This document shows positions 36,125-44,629 of a stretch of DNA of 64,000 nucleotides, in pieces. A program made the translations under genes and the position numbers. Source of the DNA: Candidatus Xianfuyuplasma coldseepsis (GTDB taxonomy: Bacteria > Bacillota_I > Bacilli_A > Izemoplasmatales > Izemoplasmataceae); assembly GCF_014023125.1 (NCBI RefSeq), contig NZ_CP048914.1, positions 186,001 through 250,000 of the forward strand, in the 5' to 3' direction. Below the pieces are notes generated by a model. The model saw only the letters and a program-made list of their open reading frames with translations. It searched no databases and was not told the origin of the DNA. Position 1 is the first letter of the stretch. Each line of letters starts with the position of its first letter.

Positions 36125-38602
36125 TTAATCAATATTGACGTCTTCACCAAGCTGGAAATACTCATGAATGCGATTAATTGCGACGTCCACATCTTTGTTT
36201 TCAACAATACAGGAAATCTTAATTTCCGATGTACTGATCATCTGGATATTGATCCCGGACTCGTACAACGCTTTAAAGAATAAGGAGGCAACTTTGCTTC
36301 CACCAGCCATGCCAATCCCGACAATCGAGAGTTTGACAACATTGTTGTCGACTGCAACCTTACCTGTGTGAATGTCTTTGACATACACCTGACATGCATC
36401 TAAGGTTTGATCCAAGTCTTTTGCATGAACGGTAAACGAGATATCATTGACATTTTCTCGTCCAATCGATTGAATAATCATATCAATGGAGACATTACGC
36501 TCAGCCAGTAAATCAAATAGATGAAATGCAATTCCTGGTTTATCGGGAACTTCCACAATTGATACCTTAACAATATCTTGATCGTGTGTGACACCACGAA
36601 CCACTACTTTTTCAATCATATTTGCCTCCTTAATCACCGTTCCAGGCCCTTCAATGAAGGTCGATTTTATTGTCAATTTAACGTTGTATTTTTTCGCGAG
36701 TTCGATACTTCTAGGGTGCATCACTCCCGCTCCTAAATGAGACAACTCCAGCATCTCATCATAGCTGATTTCATCCCATCGTTTCGCAGATGAAACAATA
36801 CGTGGATCGGCGGTATAGACCCCCTCAACATCGGTATATATATCACATCGTTCAGCTCGTAATACCGCACTTAACGCTACTGCTGTAGTGTCGCTTCCAC
36901 CACGACCAAGTGTGGTGATATCCAGTGTTGTTGTCAGACCTTGAAAACCAGGGATAACGACAATTTTGTGATTCGCCAACTCCTGTTTTAAACGTTTGGC
37001 ATTCACTTTAATAATTCGTGCATCGTTGTAGATGTCATCGGTAATGATTCCAGTTTGTGTCGAAGATAATGCGATTGCCTCCTCACCGGCTTCTTGTAAC
37101 GCCATTGTGAGTAAACTAATCGACATCTGTTCACCGGTTGCAAGCAGTAAATCCATTTCTCGTTTTTGAGGAATCCGACTGATTTTTTGTGCCATTTCGA
37201 CCAACTCATCCGTACGTTTTCCCATCGCACTAACAACAACGACAACATCGTTTCCTTGTTGCTTGGTATCAATGATTTTTTGTGCAACATGTTTGATATT
37301 ATCCAATGATCCGACCGAGGTTCCCCCGAACTTCATGACAATCAAATTGCGAGGGTTCGATGTGAATGTGTGCGAATATGCACCGTCCTCTATCCGGATA
37401 TAAATCGCATATTTCGGATGAAAAACAGACATAAAATCGCGCATAACAGAGGCTGCTACAACGTCGGTAATAATAACTAATTGATTGGTCCGATATACAA
37501 CATCATAGGTCAATCCCGACGCATCAAACTTCTGTAAGATTTGATCTTCCTGATAGTTATTTAGGTTGAATCGACAATAATACATACCAGATACGTAGTC
37601 ATCGGATTGATAGGACATTGATTGATGTTGATGTAAACGAATCGGTTGTACACCTGAAAGGATATCGACGATATCAGAAACCATCGAGTTACCGGTTGAT
37701 AATTTCCCTGCTCCCGGTCCATAAAACTGTAATTCGCCAACATGATTACCAGTGATACTGACAATATTATTCGATAGTTGGACGGTATTATATATGGATT
37801 GTTCACTGAACAAAACCGGCTCAACACTTGCAGTGATTCCGTCTTTGGTTGTCAAACTGATTCCGATTAGTTTGGGAATCAAGTGGAGATCCTTGATATA
37901 ATCCATATCCTCTTTTGTAATATTTGATATTCCGCGACAAGGAATATCATCCTCCTCGATTCTTGTTCTATACGCCAAATTTGATAGAATAACAAGTTTC
38001 CGTAATGCATCATATCCTTCAACATCATCGGTTGGATCATGTTCTGCATACCCTATCTCTTGTGCAAGTGTAAGTGCATCTTTATAGGAGGATCTATCAG
38101 TATACATTTTAGAAAGAATATAGTTCGTTGTTCCATTGAGTATTGCATTAATCTTGGTTATCTGATTCGTCTGTAATACTTGCAACATCGGTTTGATTAT
38201 AGGGACTCCACCAGCCACAGTTGCTTCGACGTAAAGTCCACAATTATTGGTTTCGGCAAGAGTAAATAATTCCGTATAGTATTTTGAAATCACTGCTTTG
38301 GATGCAGTGACAACGTTAATACCACGCGAAAGTGCACGCGTAATAATCATATATGCTTGGTCGGTATTGGTAATCGCTTCTGCAATGATATCAAAATCAT
38401 GTGTAAAAAAGTCGTCTACATCATCGGTAAACAAGGTCTTTGAAACCCTTGGATCTCGTGGCTTATTAATGTTATTAATGAGGATTTTTGTAATCCGTAC
38501 ATCATCGTTTGCGACTGCATCTAAATGATGTTTTCGCATTGTAACAATTTCATATACACCGGAGTTCACCATTCCAAATCCTACTAGACCAATTGTAATC
38601 AC
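36125..38602 (-). CDS. Bifunctional homoserine dehydrogenase-aspartate kinase (HSD-AK order)
   Basis: One 825-aa frame carries homoserine dehydrogenase first (GLVGFGMVNSGVYEI Rossmann start; ATVAGGVPIIKPMLQ, LNGTTNYILSKM, YAEHDPTDDVEGYDALRKL; through about 330 plus an ACT-like segment to about 410). Aspartate kinase follows (VMKFGGTSVGSLDNI near 420; LGRGGSDTTAVAL; YTADPRIV) and two ACT domains end the protein. E. coli-type ThrA has the opposite order (AK-HSD). It supplies homoserine for the convergent thrC-thrB pair and is presumably threonine-inhibited through the ACT domains. I prefer a GTG start at 38602, eight bases after GGAGG. Confidence 0.93.
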   Translation of the reverse strand: MITIGLVGFGMVNSGVYEIVTMRKHHLDAVANDDVRITKILINNINKPRDPRVSKTLFTDDVDDFFTHDFDIIAEAITNTDQAYMIITRALSRGINVVTASKAVISKYYTELFTLAETNNCGLYVEATVAGGVPIIKPMLQVLQTNQITKINAILNGTTNYILSKMYTDRSSYKDALTLAQEIGYAEHDPTDDVEGYDALRKLVILSNLAYRTRIEEDDIPCRGISNITKEDMDYIKDLHLIPKLIGISLTTKDGITASVEPVLFSEQSIYNTVQLSNNIVSITGNHVGELQFYGPGAGKLSTGNSMVSDIVDILSGVQPIRLHQHQSMSYQSDDYVSGMYYCRFNLNNYQEDQILQKFDASGLTYDVVYRTNQLVIITDVVAASVMRDFMSVFHPKYAIYIRIEDGAYSHTFTSNPRNLIVMKFGGTSVGSLDNIKHVAQKIIDTKQQGNDVVVVVSAMGKRTDELVEMAQKISRIPQKREMDLLLATGEQMSISLLTMALQEAGEEAIALSSTQTGIITDDIYNDARIIKVNAKRLKQELANHKIVVIPGFQGLTTTLDITTLGRGGSDTTAVALSAVLRAERCDIYTDVEGVYTADPRIVSSAKRWDEISYDEMLELSHLGAGVMHPRSIELAKKYNVKLTIKSTFIEGPGTVIKEANMIEKVVVRGVTHDQDIVKVSIVEVPDKPGIAFHLFDLLAERNVSIDMIIQSIGRENVNDISFTVHAKDLDQTLDACQVYVKDIHTGKVAVDNNVVKLSIVGIGMAGGSKVASLFFKALYESGINIQMISTSEIKISCIVENKDVDVAINRIHEYFQLGEDVNID

Positions 38603-38681
38603 GCTACTCACCTCCCAAGCTGTTTTCTATATTGTATCACAAAACCAATTAAAAAAAATCCAAATTTCCGTCAAATTGATA

Positions 38682-38709
38682 TTCACAAATACCCGAATTA
38701 TGATATAAT
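38682..38709 (+). promoter_or_regulatory. tRNA-Val promoter
   Basis: TTCACA (38682-38687), 16-nt spacer, TATAAT (38704-38709) with an upstream TGA extension. Transcription would start just before the tRNA. Confidence 0.6.
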
Positions 38710-38719
38710 GATACTACTT

Positions 38720-38795
38720 GGAGGGTTAGCTCAGTAGGGAGAGCACTTGCTTGACGTGCAAGGGGTCGCTGGTTCGAGCCCAGTACTCTCCACCA
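38720..38795 (+). tRNA. tRNA-Val (anticodon GAC)
   Basis: 76 nt with encoded CCA. Acceptor stem GGAGGGT/ACTCTCC, D arm GCTC-AGTAGGGA-GAGC, anticodon stem CTTGC/GCAAG around loop TTGACGT (anticodon GAC), T arm with GGTTCGAGCCC. Its last 13 bases are the shared attachment core repeated through the region downstream. Confidence 0.95.
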
Positions 38796-38808
38796 TTTTA
38801 GTCCGTAT

Positions 38809-38859
38809 CCCGAGAATTTGAGAGGTTTTATATACCTACAATCAATTCTCGGGTTTTTG
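38809..38859 (+). terminator. Terminator-like hairpin at left end of module 1
   Basis: CCCGAGAATT (38809-38818) pairs with AATTCTCGGG (38844-38853), then TTTTTGT. Ends tRNA-Val transcription. An almost identical hairpin follows the last core at 48530-48580. The rest of 38860-39084 holds the left-end box at 38899-38920 and no gene I can support. Confidence 0.85.
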
Positions 38860-39084
38860 TATGCTTATAATTCGGAAAAATCAACACAATTTAAAATTCA
38901 TCAGACATGTCGTAATAGGGATTTCTTGACAACTTAGAAAATAATTTACATGCATCTTTCTTTATGTTTTATAAATGATTTTTCAAGTGTCGGTGTATTA
39001 ATGACCGTAATTACTGTTAAGTAACGATAAGTGTCTAGGATATCGTTTGTGAATGTGCTATATTATATTCAAGAGGTGATGAGA

Positions 39085-39882
39085 ATGAGTGTCGGTGAAA
39101 ATATCAAACAGTTACGATTACAAAATAATTTGACACAAGAGGAATTGGCTTCCAAAATTTTTGTAACGAGAAATGCAGTTTCTAAATGGGAAACGAACAA
39201 AGGAATTCCAAGTATAGATAATCTAAAACAACTAGCTTCTCTGTTTAAAGTATCTTTAGACCAAATTGTAAATGAGGAGGATAGAATCATCATGGCTATG
39301 GTAAACACTGAGAAAATTCAAAGTTTCAGGGATGTGCTATCAAGTATAGGAATATTTCTAACCTATACTACAAATGGAATATTAATCCCTTATATTTTTC
39401 TAAATATTGATGAATTTAATGAAACTGCAATTAACTATATTTTGTTACCATTTATCTATATGCTTTTTGGTCTATTTACAGTATTAGGAGATATTCCGAG
39501 AAAGTATTTTCTTATTGGATCTTCTCTTGCGCTTATTCCAATCTATGTACTATATGATGTTTTGTTGCCTGAATATACATTGGGATTAATTGGTATACTG
39601 CATTATACCCTATTTGTTCTTTCATACTTCTTGTTAAATTTATTTATCAAGTTTTTATATCACTTCGAGCCAATTAAACTACAGAAAATATTTATGTATC
39701 TTGCGGTGCTGATAACAATCATTTATATCCTACATACAACAATCGCTTCCATATCACTTTATAATTGTGTTGTTTGTAGTGCACCGTGGTATCTTGAAAT
39801 CGTAGTGAATACTATTCTATATGCAATACCAATTGCAATACCAACAATACTTTATTTTCACTTTAAAAAGAGTACATTCTAG
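39085..39882 (+). CDS. XRE-family HTH protein with C-terminal membrane domain
   Basis: 265 aa. A Cro/cI-type helix-turn-helix occupies 1-65 (IKQLRLQNNLTQEELASKIF, NAVSKWETNKGIPS). About six hydrophobic helices follow from residue 85 to 260. Such HTH-membrane fusions occur in Firmicutes, but I know no assigned function. A membrane-tethered regulator or immunity-like role is possible. ATG at 39085 behind AGAGGTG. First cargo gene of module 1. Confidence 0.75.
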   Translation: MSVGENIKQLRLQNNLTQEELASKIFVTRNAVSKWETNKGIPSIDNLKQLASLFKVSLDQIVNEEDRIIMAMVNTEKIQSFRDVLSSIGIFLTYTTNGILIPYIFLNIDEFNETAINYILLPFIYMLFGLFTVLGDIPRKYFLIGSSLALIPIYVLYDVLLPEYTLGLIGILHYTLFVLSYFLLNLFIKFLYHFEPIKLQKIFMYLAVLITIIYILHTTIASISLYNCVVCSAPWYLEIVVNTILYAIPIAIPTILYFHFKKSTF

Positions 39883-39901
39883 TAAAAAATACACTTACAT
39901 T

Positions 39902-39926
39902 AAAGGAACATTCGTGTTCCTTTTTC
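39902..39926 (+). terminator. Terminator inside module 1
   Basis: AAAGGAACA-TTCG-TGTTCCTTT stem followed by TTT, separating the membrane HTH gene from the toxin-antitoxin pair. Confidence 0.85.
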
Positions 39927-39972
39927 AGTTAATTAATCTGTTGTAGAAAGAATATCGATTACGACATTCTTC

Positions 39973-40001
39973 TTGTATTACCACTCATTGGGTGGTATAA
40001 T
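39973..40001 (+). promoter_or_regulatory. Promoter with overlapping palindrome for the MNT-HEPN pair
   Basis: TTGTAT (39973-39978), 17-nt spacer, TATAAT (39996-40001). ACCAC (39980-39984) and GTGGT (39992-39996) form an inverted repeat between the boxes. This would suit autorepression by the HTH domain of the encoded antitoxin. Confidence 0.6.
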
Positions 40002-40019
40002 AATATGCAAGGTGATATT

Positions 40020-40511
40020 ATGGAATTTAAAATTAAAGAAGCTAGAGCAGAGTATCATGTTACACAAAAGGAACTCAGTGAAATCACTGAAATTCCTTTG
40101 CGTACCATTGAAAACTGGGAATCAGGCAAGAGAAAACCTAGCCCATGGGTTGAAAAACTGATAGATTCTCACTTAAAACAATTCCCAAAAAATGAGCGTG
40201 GAATCATCACTATGCGTAAAAACACGTATAATATAGATCAGATAAAAGAAGCTGTTTTACCTGTTACATTGAAATATGATATCAATCGTATTATCCTGTT
40301 TGGTTCTTATTCAAAAGGAATTGAGGATGAATTAAGCGATATCGATATTGCCGTTGATACAAACGCGCGAGGTCTTACATTCTTAGGAATTGTAGATGAA
40401 ATTTGTACAGCATTAGTAAAGGATGTAGATGTGATTAATTTTCGTGATATCGTTAAAGATTCTGATTTTATGAAGGATGTATTAAAAGGAGTCGTTCTAT
40501 ATGAACGATAG
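40020..40511 (+). CDS. HTH-MNT antitoxin (nucleotidyltransferase)
   Basis: 163 aa. N-terminal XRE-type helix-turn-helix (1-55: YHVTQKELSEITEIPLRTIE) fused to a minimal nucleotidyltransferase domain with GSYSKGIEDELSDIDIA (GSx-DxD catalytic motif, about 92-108). In MntA-HepT (type VII) systems the MNT protein neutralises the HEPN toxin by adding AMP residues. The fused HTH suggests it also regulates its own promoter. It overlaps the toxin gene by 11 bp. ATG at 40020 behind AAGGTGA. Confidence 0.87.
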   Translation: MEFKIKEARAEYHVTQKELSEITEIPLRTIENWESGKRKPSPWVEKLIDSHLKQFPKNERGIITMRKNTYNIDQIKEAVLPVTLKYDINRIILFGSYSKGIEDELSDIDIAVDTNARGLTFLGIVDEICTALVKDVDVINFRDIVKDSDFMKDVLKGVVLYER

Positions 40512-40842
40512 AGATCAAAAGACCTTACGTAAAATCATGACTCATATTAAACGAATTAGAATGTATCTGAAAGATTTAGATTCACTTGATGATTTTGAGA
40601 ATGACGATAAGACAAAGGATGCAATTGTCTTCAACTTATTACAAATAGGTGAGTTATCCAATCACAAGCTTACTAATACCTTTAAAAAGTCTTATACAGC
40701 CATACCATGGCAGAAAATATATGGCTTACGCAATCGAATTGTTCATGATTATGACAATATTCATTCATCTTGGGTTTATCAAATTATCAAAGAAGATCTT
40801 ATAGACTTATATGATGAGATTACAATATTACAAAATGAATAA
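40501..40842 (+). CDS. HEPN toxin (HepT/DUF86-like)
   Basis: 113-aa all-helical HEPN protein with the RNase motif Rx4HxY visible as RNRIVHDY (about 80-87) and IPWQKIYGLR before it. Expected to cleave RNA when not modified by the neighbouring MNT antitoxin. Translationally coupled to it. Last cargo gene of module 1. Confidence 0.87.
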   Translation: MNDRDQKTLRKIMTHIKRIRMYLKDLDSLDDFENDDKTKDAIVFNLLQIGELSNHKLTNTFKKSYTAIPWQKIYGLRNRIVHDYDNIHSSWVYQIIKEDLIDLYDEITILQNE

Positions 40843-40875
40843 TATGAACATTTTAGCGTTAATCTGTCCATAAAA

Positions 40876-40996
40876 CTTGCACCCTGCCTAAAAACCTCAG
40901 AACAGCTCAGTTAAAGTCCGTAAATCCATTTTCGAAAAGCAAAAGGATACGGGTAAACTTCGAGGTGGGTACTCTCCACCATTTTAGTCCGTATCC
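40876..40996 (+). repeat. Module junction B: right-end element plus core
   Basis: Right-end element of module 1 leading into core GTACTCT (40969-40975). GGATACGG (40945-40952) and CCGTATCC (40989-40996) form an 8-bp outer inverted repeat; GGTGG (40964-40968) and CCACC (40976-40980) form an inner one around the 7-bp core. About 105 bp align with junctions C and E. Confidence 0.8.
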
Positions 40997-41044
40997 GGAG
41001 AAGAATGCAGATTGTCTTACCACTGCGATATTCTCCGGTTTTTT
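40995..41044 (+). terminator. Terminator-like hairpin at left end of module 2
   Basis: CCGGAGAA (40995-41002) pairs with TTCTCCGG (41031-41038), then six T. The same position after core D2 has a decayed counterpart (around 44332-44378). Confidence 0.75.
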
Positions 41045-41255
41045 GTTAGCAAAAAAGTGCTCTTTTCAACTTTTTTTTAATGATAATTTGTACCCTTAGA
41101 GCATGTTCTAATAGGAAAACCCTATTGAGACTGCAAATGGAATTTTGAGATTTCGTTGTACGGGAGGAGTTAGGGCTTTTACTATGCCATTATTGTCCAC
41201 TCAACATAGCTTTACACATTCACCCAAAACTAGCGTTTGTTATTCATAACTTCAA

Positions 41256-41546
41256 ATGGTAAAATATATGGATAATACATTCTTGGCTACGAAAGTCATT
41301 TTTTGTAATGAAATGTATGATTATTGTGAAAAAATGTGAATAGATTACAATAAAGTTCGTGAAATCTGGACAGCTGATCCTCGCATAGGAAAAAGTCATA
41401 TATTTGTATATAAAGACAAACGAGGATATGGGAGAAGCTGTTTGCCCAAAGACATATCATCTCTCGAGAGACAAGCTCAAGAAATTGGATCAGATACCTC
41501 ATTGATTTCTTTAGTAATCAGCAAAAACAAAGTTTATAAGAAGTAG
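41256..41546 (+). pseudogene. UDP-glucose dehydrogenase fragment (ugd remnant)
   Basis: Reading from ATG at 41256, the frame gives MDNTFLATKVIFCNEMYDYC, then CEKM, an in-frame TGA, and continues IDYNKVREIWTADPRIGKSH, DKRGYGRSCLPKDISSLERQ and DTSLISLVISKNKVYKK to TAG. These are the central blocks of UDP-glucose 6-dehydrogenase, including the catalytic-cysteine motif (C in RSCLPKD; usually GGxCxPKD). The N-terminal NAD domain and the C-terminus are missing and the TGA replaces what is normally a glycine codon. It is therefore a decayed fragment, captured or left in module 2 ahead of the SHOCT gene. Confidence 0.85.
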
Positions 41547-41738
41547 ACTATTACTTTATTCAATAATTTTGAGGTAGCAAAGGTAGTAAAGGTAGAATAA
41601 CGAACTCGCTTTTCTTGAAAATGGAACTATGATATAATTTCTATATGTATGAATGGATGTTTTCAGGTTTACAAGACTTTTCATTCTACTTGTTTCTTTA
41701 TGACGAACTATATTATAAAAATATATAAGATTGGATTG

Positions 41739-43136
41739 ATGTATATGAATGAGATTTCTAGAAGTCAATTAAACGAAGCACGTGAAAAGATAGTTTTTTC
41801 TAAAAAGGAAGCTTTGAAGAGCTTAATTGTATTTTTACCACTTGCCACATTAAGTTTCTTATCTTTTTTTGGAGTAATTGGCATACATGGTTTTTTTCTT
41901 GTCATACTCGTACTTGGAATGATATTCTTTGGGATTGTATTTTCAGCACTTCTGTATAAATATAAAACTAGAGTAAAAGAATACAACTCAATGCAAGCAG
42001 ATTTAGAGTATCAAAATACTGATGACTATAAGATAAGAAAACAAAAAGAATTTCAGAAAGCAATTGATGCCCAAAAGAGAGCTGAAGAAGCTGAAATAGA
42101 AAAGAAAAACAACAATATTAAAAGCTTCAGGAGTGAAGTTGAGAGTCAAAGAGATAGTCAAAACTACTTATACATTTACAAAAAAGAAGAGTATTTAAAA
42201 CAAGACTCACTTGATTTTATTAGAGAAGGCATTCAGAATCGTTCAATAAATTATGATAACATCGACGTAGAAATAATTGATTATGTTTCAGAACTTACAC
42301 TTATTGAAACTGATAATATATTGATTGAGAATGATATGAAAAACTATGGTGTAGTCGAAATATCTAGGACTACAAACGTGAACATTGATGCGGATACTTA
42401 CTTCTATGTATTAGAAAATGATGGCACATTTAAATTAATGAAAGCACCATTTGTAAATGATCAAGTACAGATTGGTGATAAACTCTATCACTATATCGCA
42501 TTCGACAAAACTAAATATGAAGAGGCAATAAAAAGCAAGGTAGTTATCGATTCAAAACAAATAAGAGACTACACAGTTTTCGGTACTGAGTTGATGGAAA
42601 CTAGTATATCTATTTCAAAAACACAAGAGCACATGGGAAACAATGTAGATGATTTAAAATCGGATAGCATAAATAAAGTTTCAATTTCTGGTGCGTTTTT
42701 CTCAGAATTATTTTTTGGACAATCTTACACAATGCTAAAAGGTGTAAATAATATGGTTAAAGGTATAACCGATAAACTAGTTGAAGGAAATAACAGAATC
42801 GTAAACTCCATCAAAGACTCTTTTACTGCTTTGAATGAAACCCTAAGTAGTTTAAGCTCCAATCACAGAATAGTAGATACAAGACTTATACAGGTAATAT
42901 TTGATGACTCAACGGATATTGAACTTGTGGGTGTATCAATTATATACGAGTTCAATCGTAAAATTGGTTCAAAGAGACGAAATGAAACGAAAAAAGTAAT
43001 CGAACAACCTGTTCATTTAAAGGAGCATAAAAACAGCTATATCGAAGAGTTAAAACAACTTAAGGAACTACTTGATGCTGGTATTATTTCTGAGGAAGAG
43101 TTCAATGCCAAAAAAACGAAGTTGCTTGATTTATAG
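41739..43136 (+). CDS. Membrane protein with C-terminal SHOCT domain
   Basis: About 465 aa. Two hydrophobic helices (about 25-72), then a Lys/Glu-rich coiled-coil stretch (75-140), a middle region of unknown type and a C-terminal SHOCT motif (YIEELKQLKELLDAGIISEE). SHOCT domains are short oligomerisation modules. Starts at ATG 41739 or 41745; neither has a strong ribosome site. A TGATATAAT-type -10 lies near 41633. Function unknown; the only intact gene of module 2. Confidence 0.7.
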   Translation: MYMNEISRSQLNEAREKIVFSKKEALKSLIVFLPLATLSFLSFFGVIGIHGFFLVILVLGMIFFGIVFSALLYKYKTRVKEYNSMQADLEYQNTDDYKIRKQKEFQKAIDAQKRAEEAEIEKKNNNIKSFRSEVESQRDSQNYLYIYKKEEYLKQDSLDFIREGIQNRSINYDNIDVEIIDYVSELTLIETDNILIENDMKNYGVVEISRTTNVNIDADTYFYVLENDGTFKLMKAPFVNDQVQIGDKLYHYIAFDKTKYEEAIKSKVVIDSKQIRDYTVFGTELMETSISISKTQEHMGNNVDDLKSDSINKVSISGAFFSELFFGQSYTMLKGVNNMVKGITDKLVEGNNRIVNSIKDSFTALNETLSSLSSNHRIVDTRLIQVIFDDSTDIELVGVSIIYEFNRKIGSKRRNETKKVIEQPVHLKEHKNSYIEELKQLKELLDAGIISEEEFNAKKTKLLDL

Positions 43137-43159
43137 ACATTTCATATTCAAAGTACAAA

Positions 43160-43267
43160 AAACTTGTATCCTTACATAAAACCCCATAACAACACACCTA
43201 AGGTCTGTAAGCCCATTTTAGAAAGGCAAAAGGATACGGGTAAACTTCGGGGTGGGTACTCTCCACT
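43160..43267 (+). repeat. Module junction C: right-end element plus core
   Basis: Right end of module 2: GGATACGG at 43232-43239, GGTGG at 43251-43255, core GTACTCT at 43256-43262, then CCACT instead of CCACC. The CCGTATCC half is absent on the downstream side, so the left end of module 3 is eroded. Confidence 0.75.
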
Positions 43268-43336
43268 AAAACAACAACACACATTGAATCAACAAATCAT
43301 GGACTAGTGCAATAATTGCGTATATGAATATTATAA

Positions 43337-43389
43337 ATATGCAATTTTTGCATTTTTTATTTTCATTAATATGCAAAACGTGTTATAAT
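43337..43389 (+). promoter_or_regulatory. Promoter region of second MNT-HEPN pair
   Basis: TATAAT at 43384-43389 with two direct ATATGCAA boxes at 43337-43344 and 43369-43376 upstream. The boxes may bind the HTH domain of the antitoxin. Confidence 0.5.
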
Positions 43390-43407
43390 TGAGTAGGTGG
43401 TGATACT

Positions 43408-43878
43408 ATGTCTATTAAAGAATTACGTAAATCATTAGATTTAACACAAAAACAAGTTTCCGAATTGGTGAAAATACCTTTGAGAACATATTTGAATTAT
43501 GAAAATGATGAAACCAAAAAAGGTACTATTAAATATAACTATATTATGGATAAGTTAGAGGAATATGGTTATATTGATGAAGAACACGGATTGTTAACGA
43601 TTGAAAAAATAAAAACAATAGTTTCATCTGTACTATCTAAGTATGAAGCAGAGTACTGTTATTTGTTTGGATCATATGCGAAAGAAACTGCTACAGAAAA
43701 AAGTGATGTTGATTTATTGTTATCATCTTCTGTTACTGGGATGAAGTTCTATGGACTAGTAGAGGAACTTAGAGAGCAACTCAAAAAGAAGGTAGAAGTT
43801 ATCCCAGTTTCTTCATTAGAAGGTAATGTAGAGTTACTTAATGAGATACTAAAGGATGGGATAAAGATATATGGATAA
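43408..43878 (+). CDS. HTH-MNT antitoxin, second copy
   Basis: 156 aa with the same architecture as the module 1 antitoxin: XRE helix-turn-helix (LRKSLDLTQKQVSELVKIPL) then an MNT domain with GSYAKETATEKSDVDLL (about 91-107). The two proteins share layout and motifs but diverge strongly elsewhere, so this is not a recent duplication. It overlaps its toxin gene by 8 bp. Confidence 0.86.
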   Translation: MSIKELRKSLDLTQKQVSELVKIPLRTYLNYENDETKKGTIKYNYIMDKLEEYGYIDEEHGLLTIEKIKTIVSSVLSKYEAEYCYLFGSYAKETATEKSDVDLLLSSSVTGMKFYGLVEELREQLKKKVEVIPVSSLEGNVELLNEILKDGIKIYG

Positions 43879-44206
43879 TAAGAAGAACAATGAGTACTAT
43901 ATTAATAAGATTCTCGTAGATTTAGAATTTTTAATCAAACATACAAAAGGTATATCAAAAGACGAGTTTGGGAATAATGAATTACTACTAGATTCGATTA
44001 TGTTTCGTTTTATTCAAATATCAGAACACATAAAAAAATTATCAATAGCTTTTAGGAATGAACATCCAAATATTCCATGGAGAGATATTATAGGGTTAAG
44101 AAATCGTATTGTACATGAGTATGGGAATGTTGATTTAGAGATCATTTATGATGCTGTTAAAGAGGATATTTATATTATTGAAAAGCTATTTAGATCAATT
44201 GATTAA
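43871..44206 (+). CDS. HEPN toxin, second copy
   Basis: 111 aa HEPN/DUF86-type protein with IPWRDIIGLRNRIVHEYGNV, giving the Rx4HxY motif RNRIVHEY. Predicted RNase controlled by the preceding MNT protein. Sole cargo of module 3 together with it. Confidence 0.86.
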   Translation: MDNKKNNEYYINKILVDLEFLIKHTKGISKDEFGNNELLLDSIMFRFIQISEHIKKLSIAFRNEHPNIPWRDIIGLRNRIVHEYGNVDLEIIYDAVKEDIYIIEKLFRSID

Positions 44207-44240
44207 ATAGCCTTTTTTATTACTATGTTTTATATTGTTT

Positions 44241-44332
44241 GGATACGAGGTAATTTGGTGTAGACACTCTCCACCATTATGAGTCGCGACTTTACTTCGG
44301 GGACAATACTCTCCACCATTTCAGTTTGCATC
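44241..44332 (+). repeat. Module junctions D1 and D2, 42 bp apart
   Basis: D1 (44241-44275) is a degenerate right end: GGATACG, then ACACTCT and CCACC. D2 (44306-44317) is ATACTCT and CCACC followed by CAGTTTGCATC, the same left-end start as after junction E. Between them lies a 42-bp stretch with the palindrome AGTCGCGACT, too short for a gene. The remainder of 44333-44629 holds a decayed hairpin, the left-end box at 44427-44450 and a -10 (TATAAT, 44609-44614). Confidence 0.7.
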
Positions 44333-44629
44333 TGATGAAGAATGCAGTTGAGCTTACTACGTCGATATTCTCGGTTTATTTTGCAAAAAGTTTAACTTTT
44401 TTTAGCAGTTTTTCATTTTTTTGAACCCTCAGATATTGTTGTAATAAGGGTTTTGCACGAGCTCGAAAAATTGAAATTTTCTAGTTATCCGTATTTGTTT
44501 GCGAAAGACAGTAACTCAATTCTAAATCAACTAATCTATAAAGAAAGACCAGTGAAAACCTCATAGAAAAATATCATTGTATCATTATGAATCTCAAATA
44601 GTACATAGTATAATGATGTTGGTGATACT

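Noticed and set aside
38603-38719. T-box or threonine attenuator ahead of the HSD-AK gene
   Set aside because: The leader is too short and lacks T-box motifs or a leader peptide with threonine codons.
41256-41546. TGA read as tryptophan (Mollicutes code) in the ugd fragment
   Set aside because: Many genes here end in TGA (for example nearby CRP/FNR and thrB genes), tryptophan is TGG, and the family has glycine at this place, so it is a nonsense mutation in a pseudogene.
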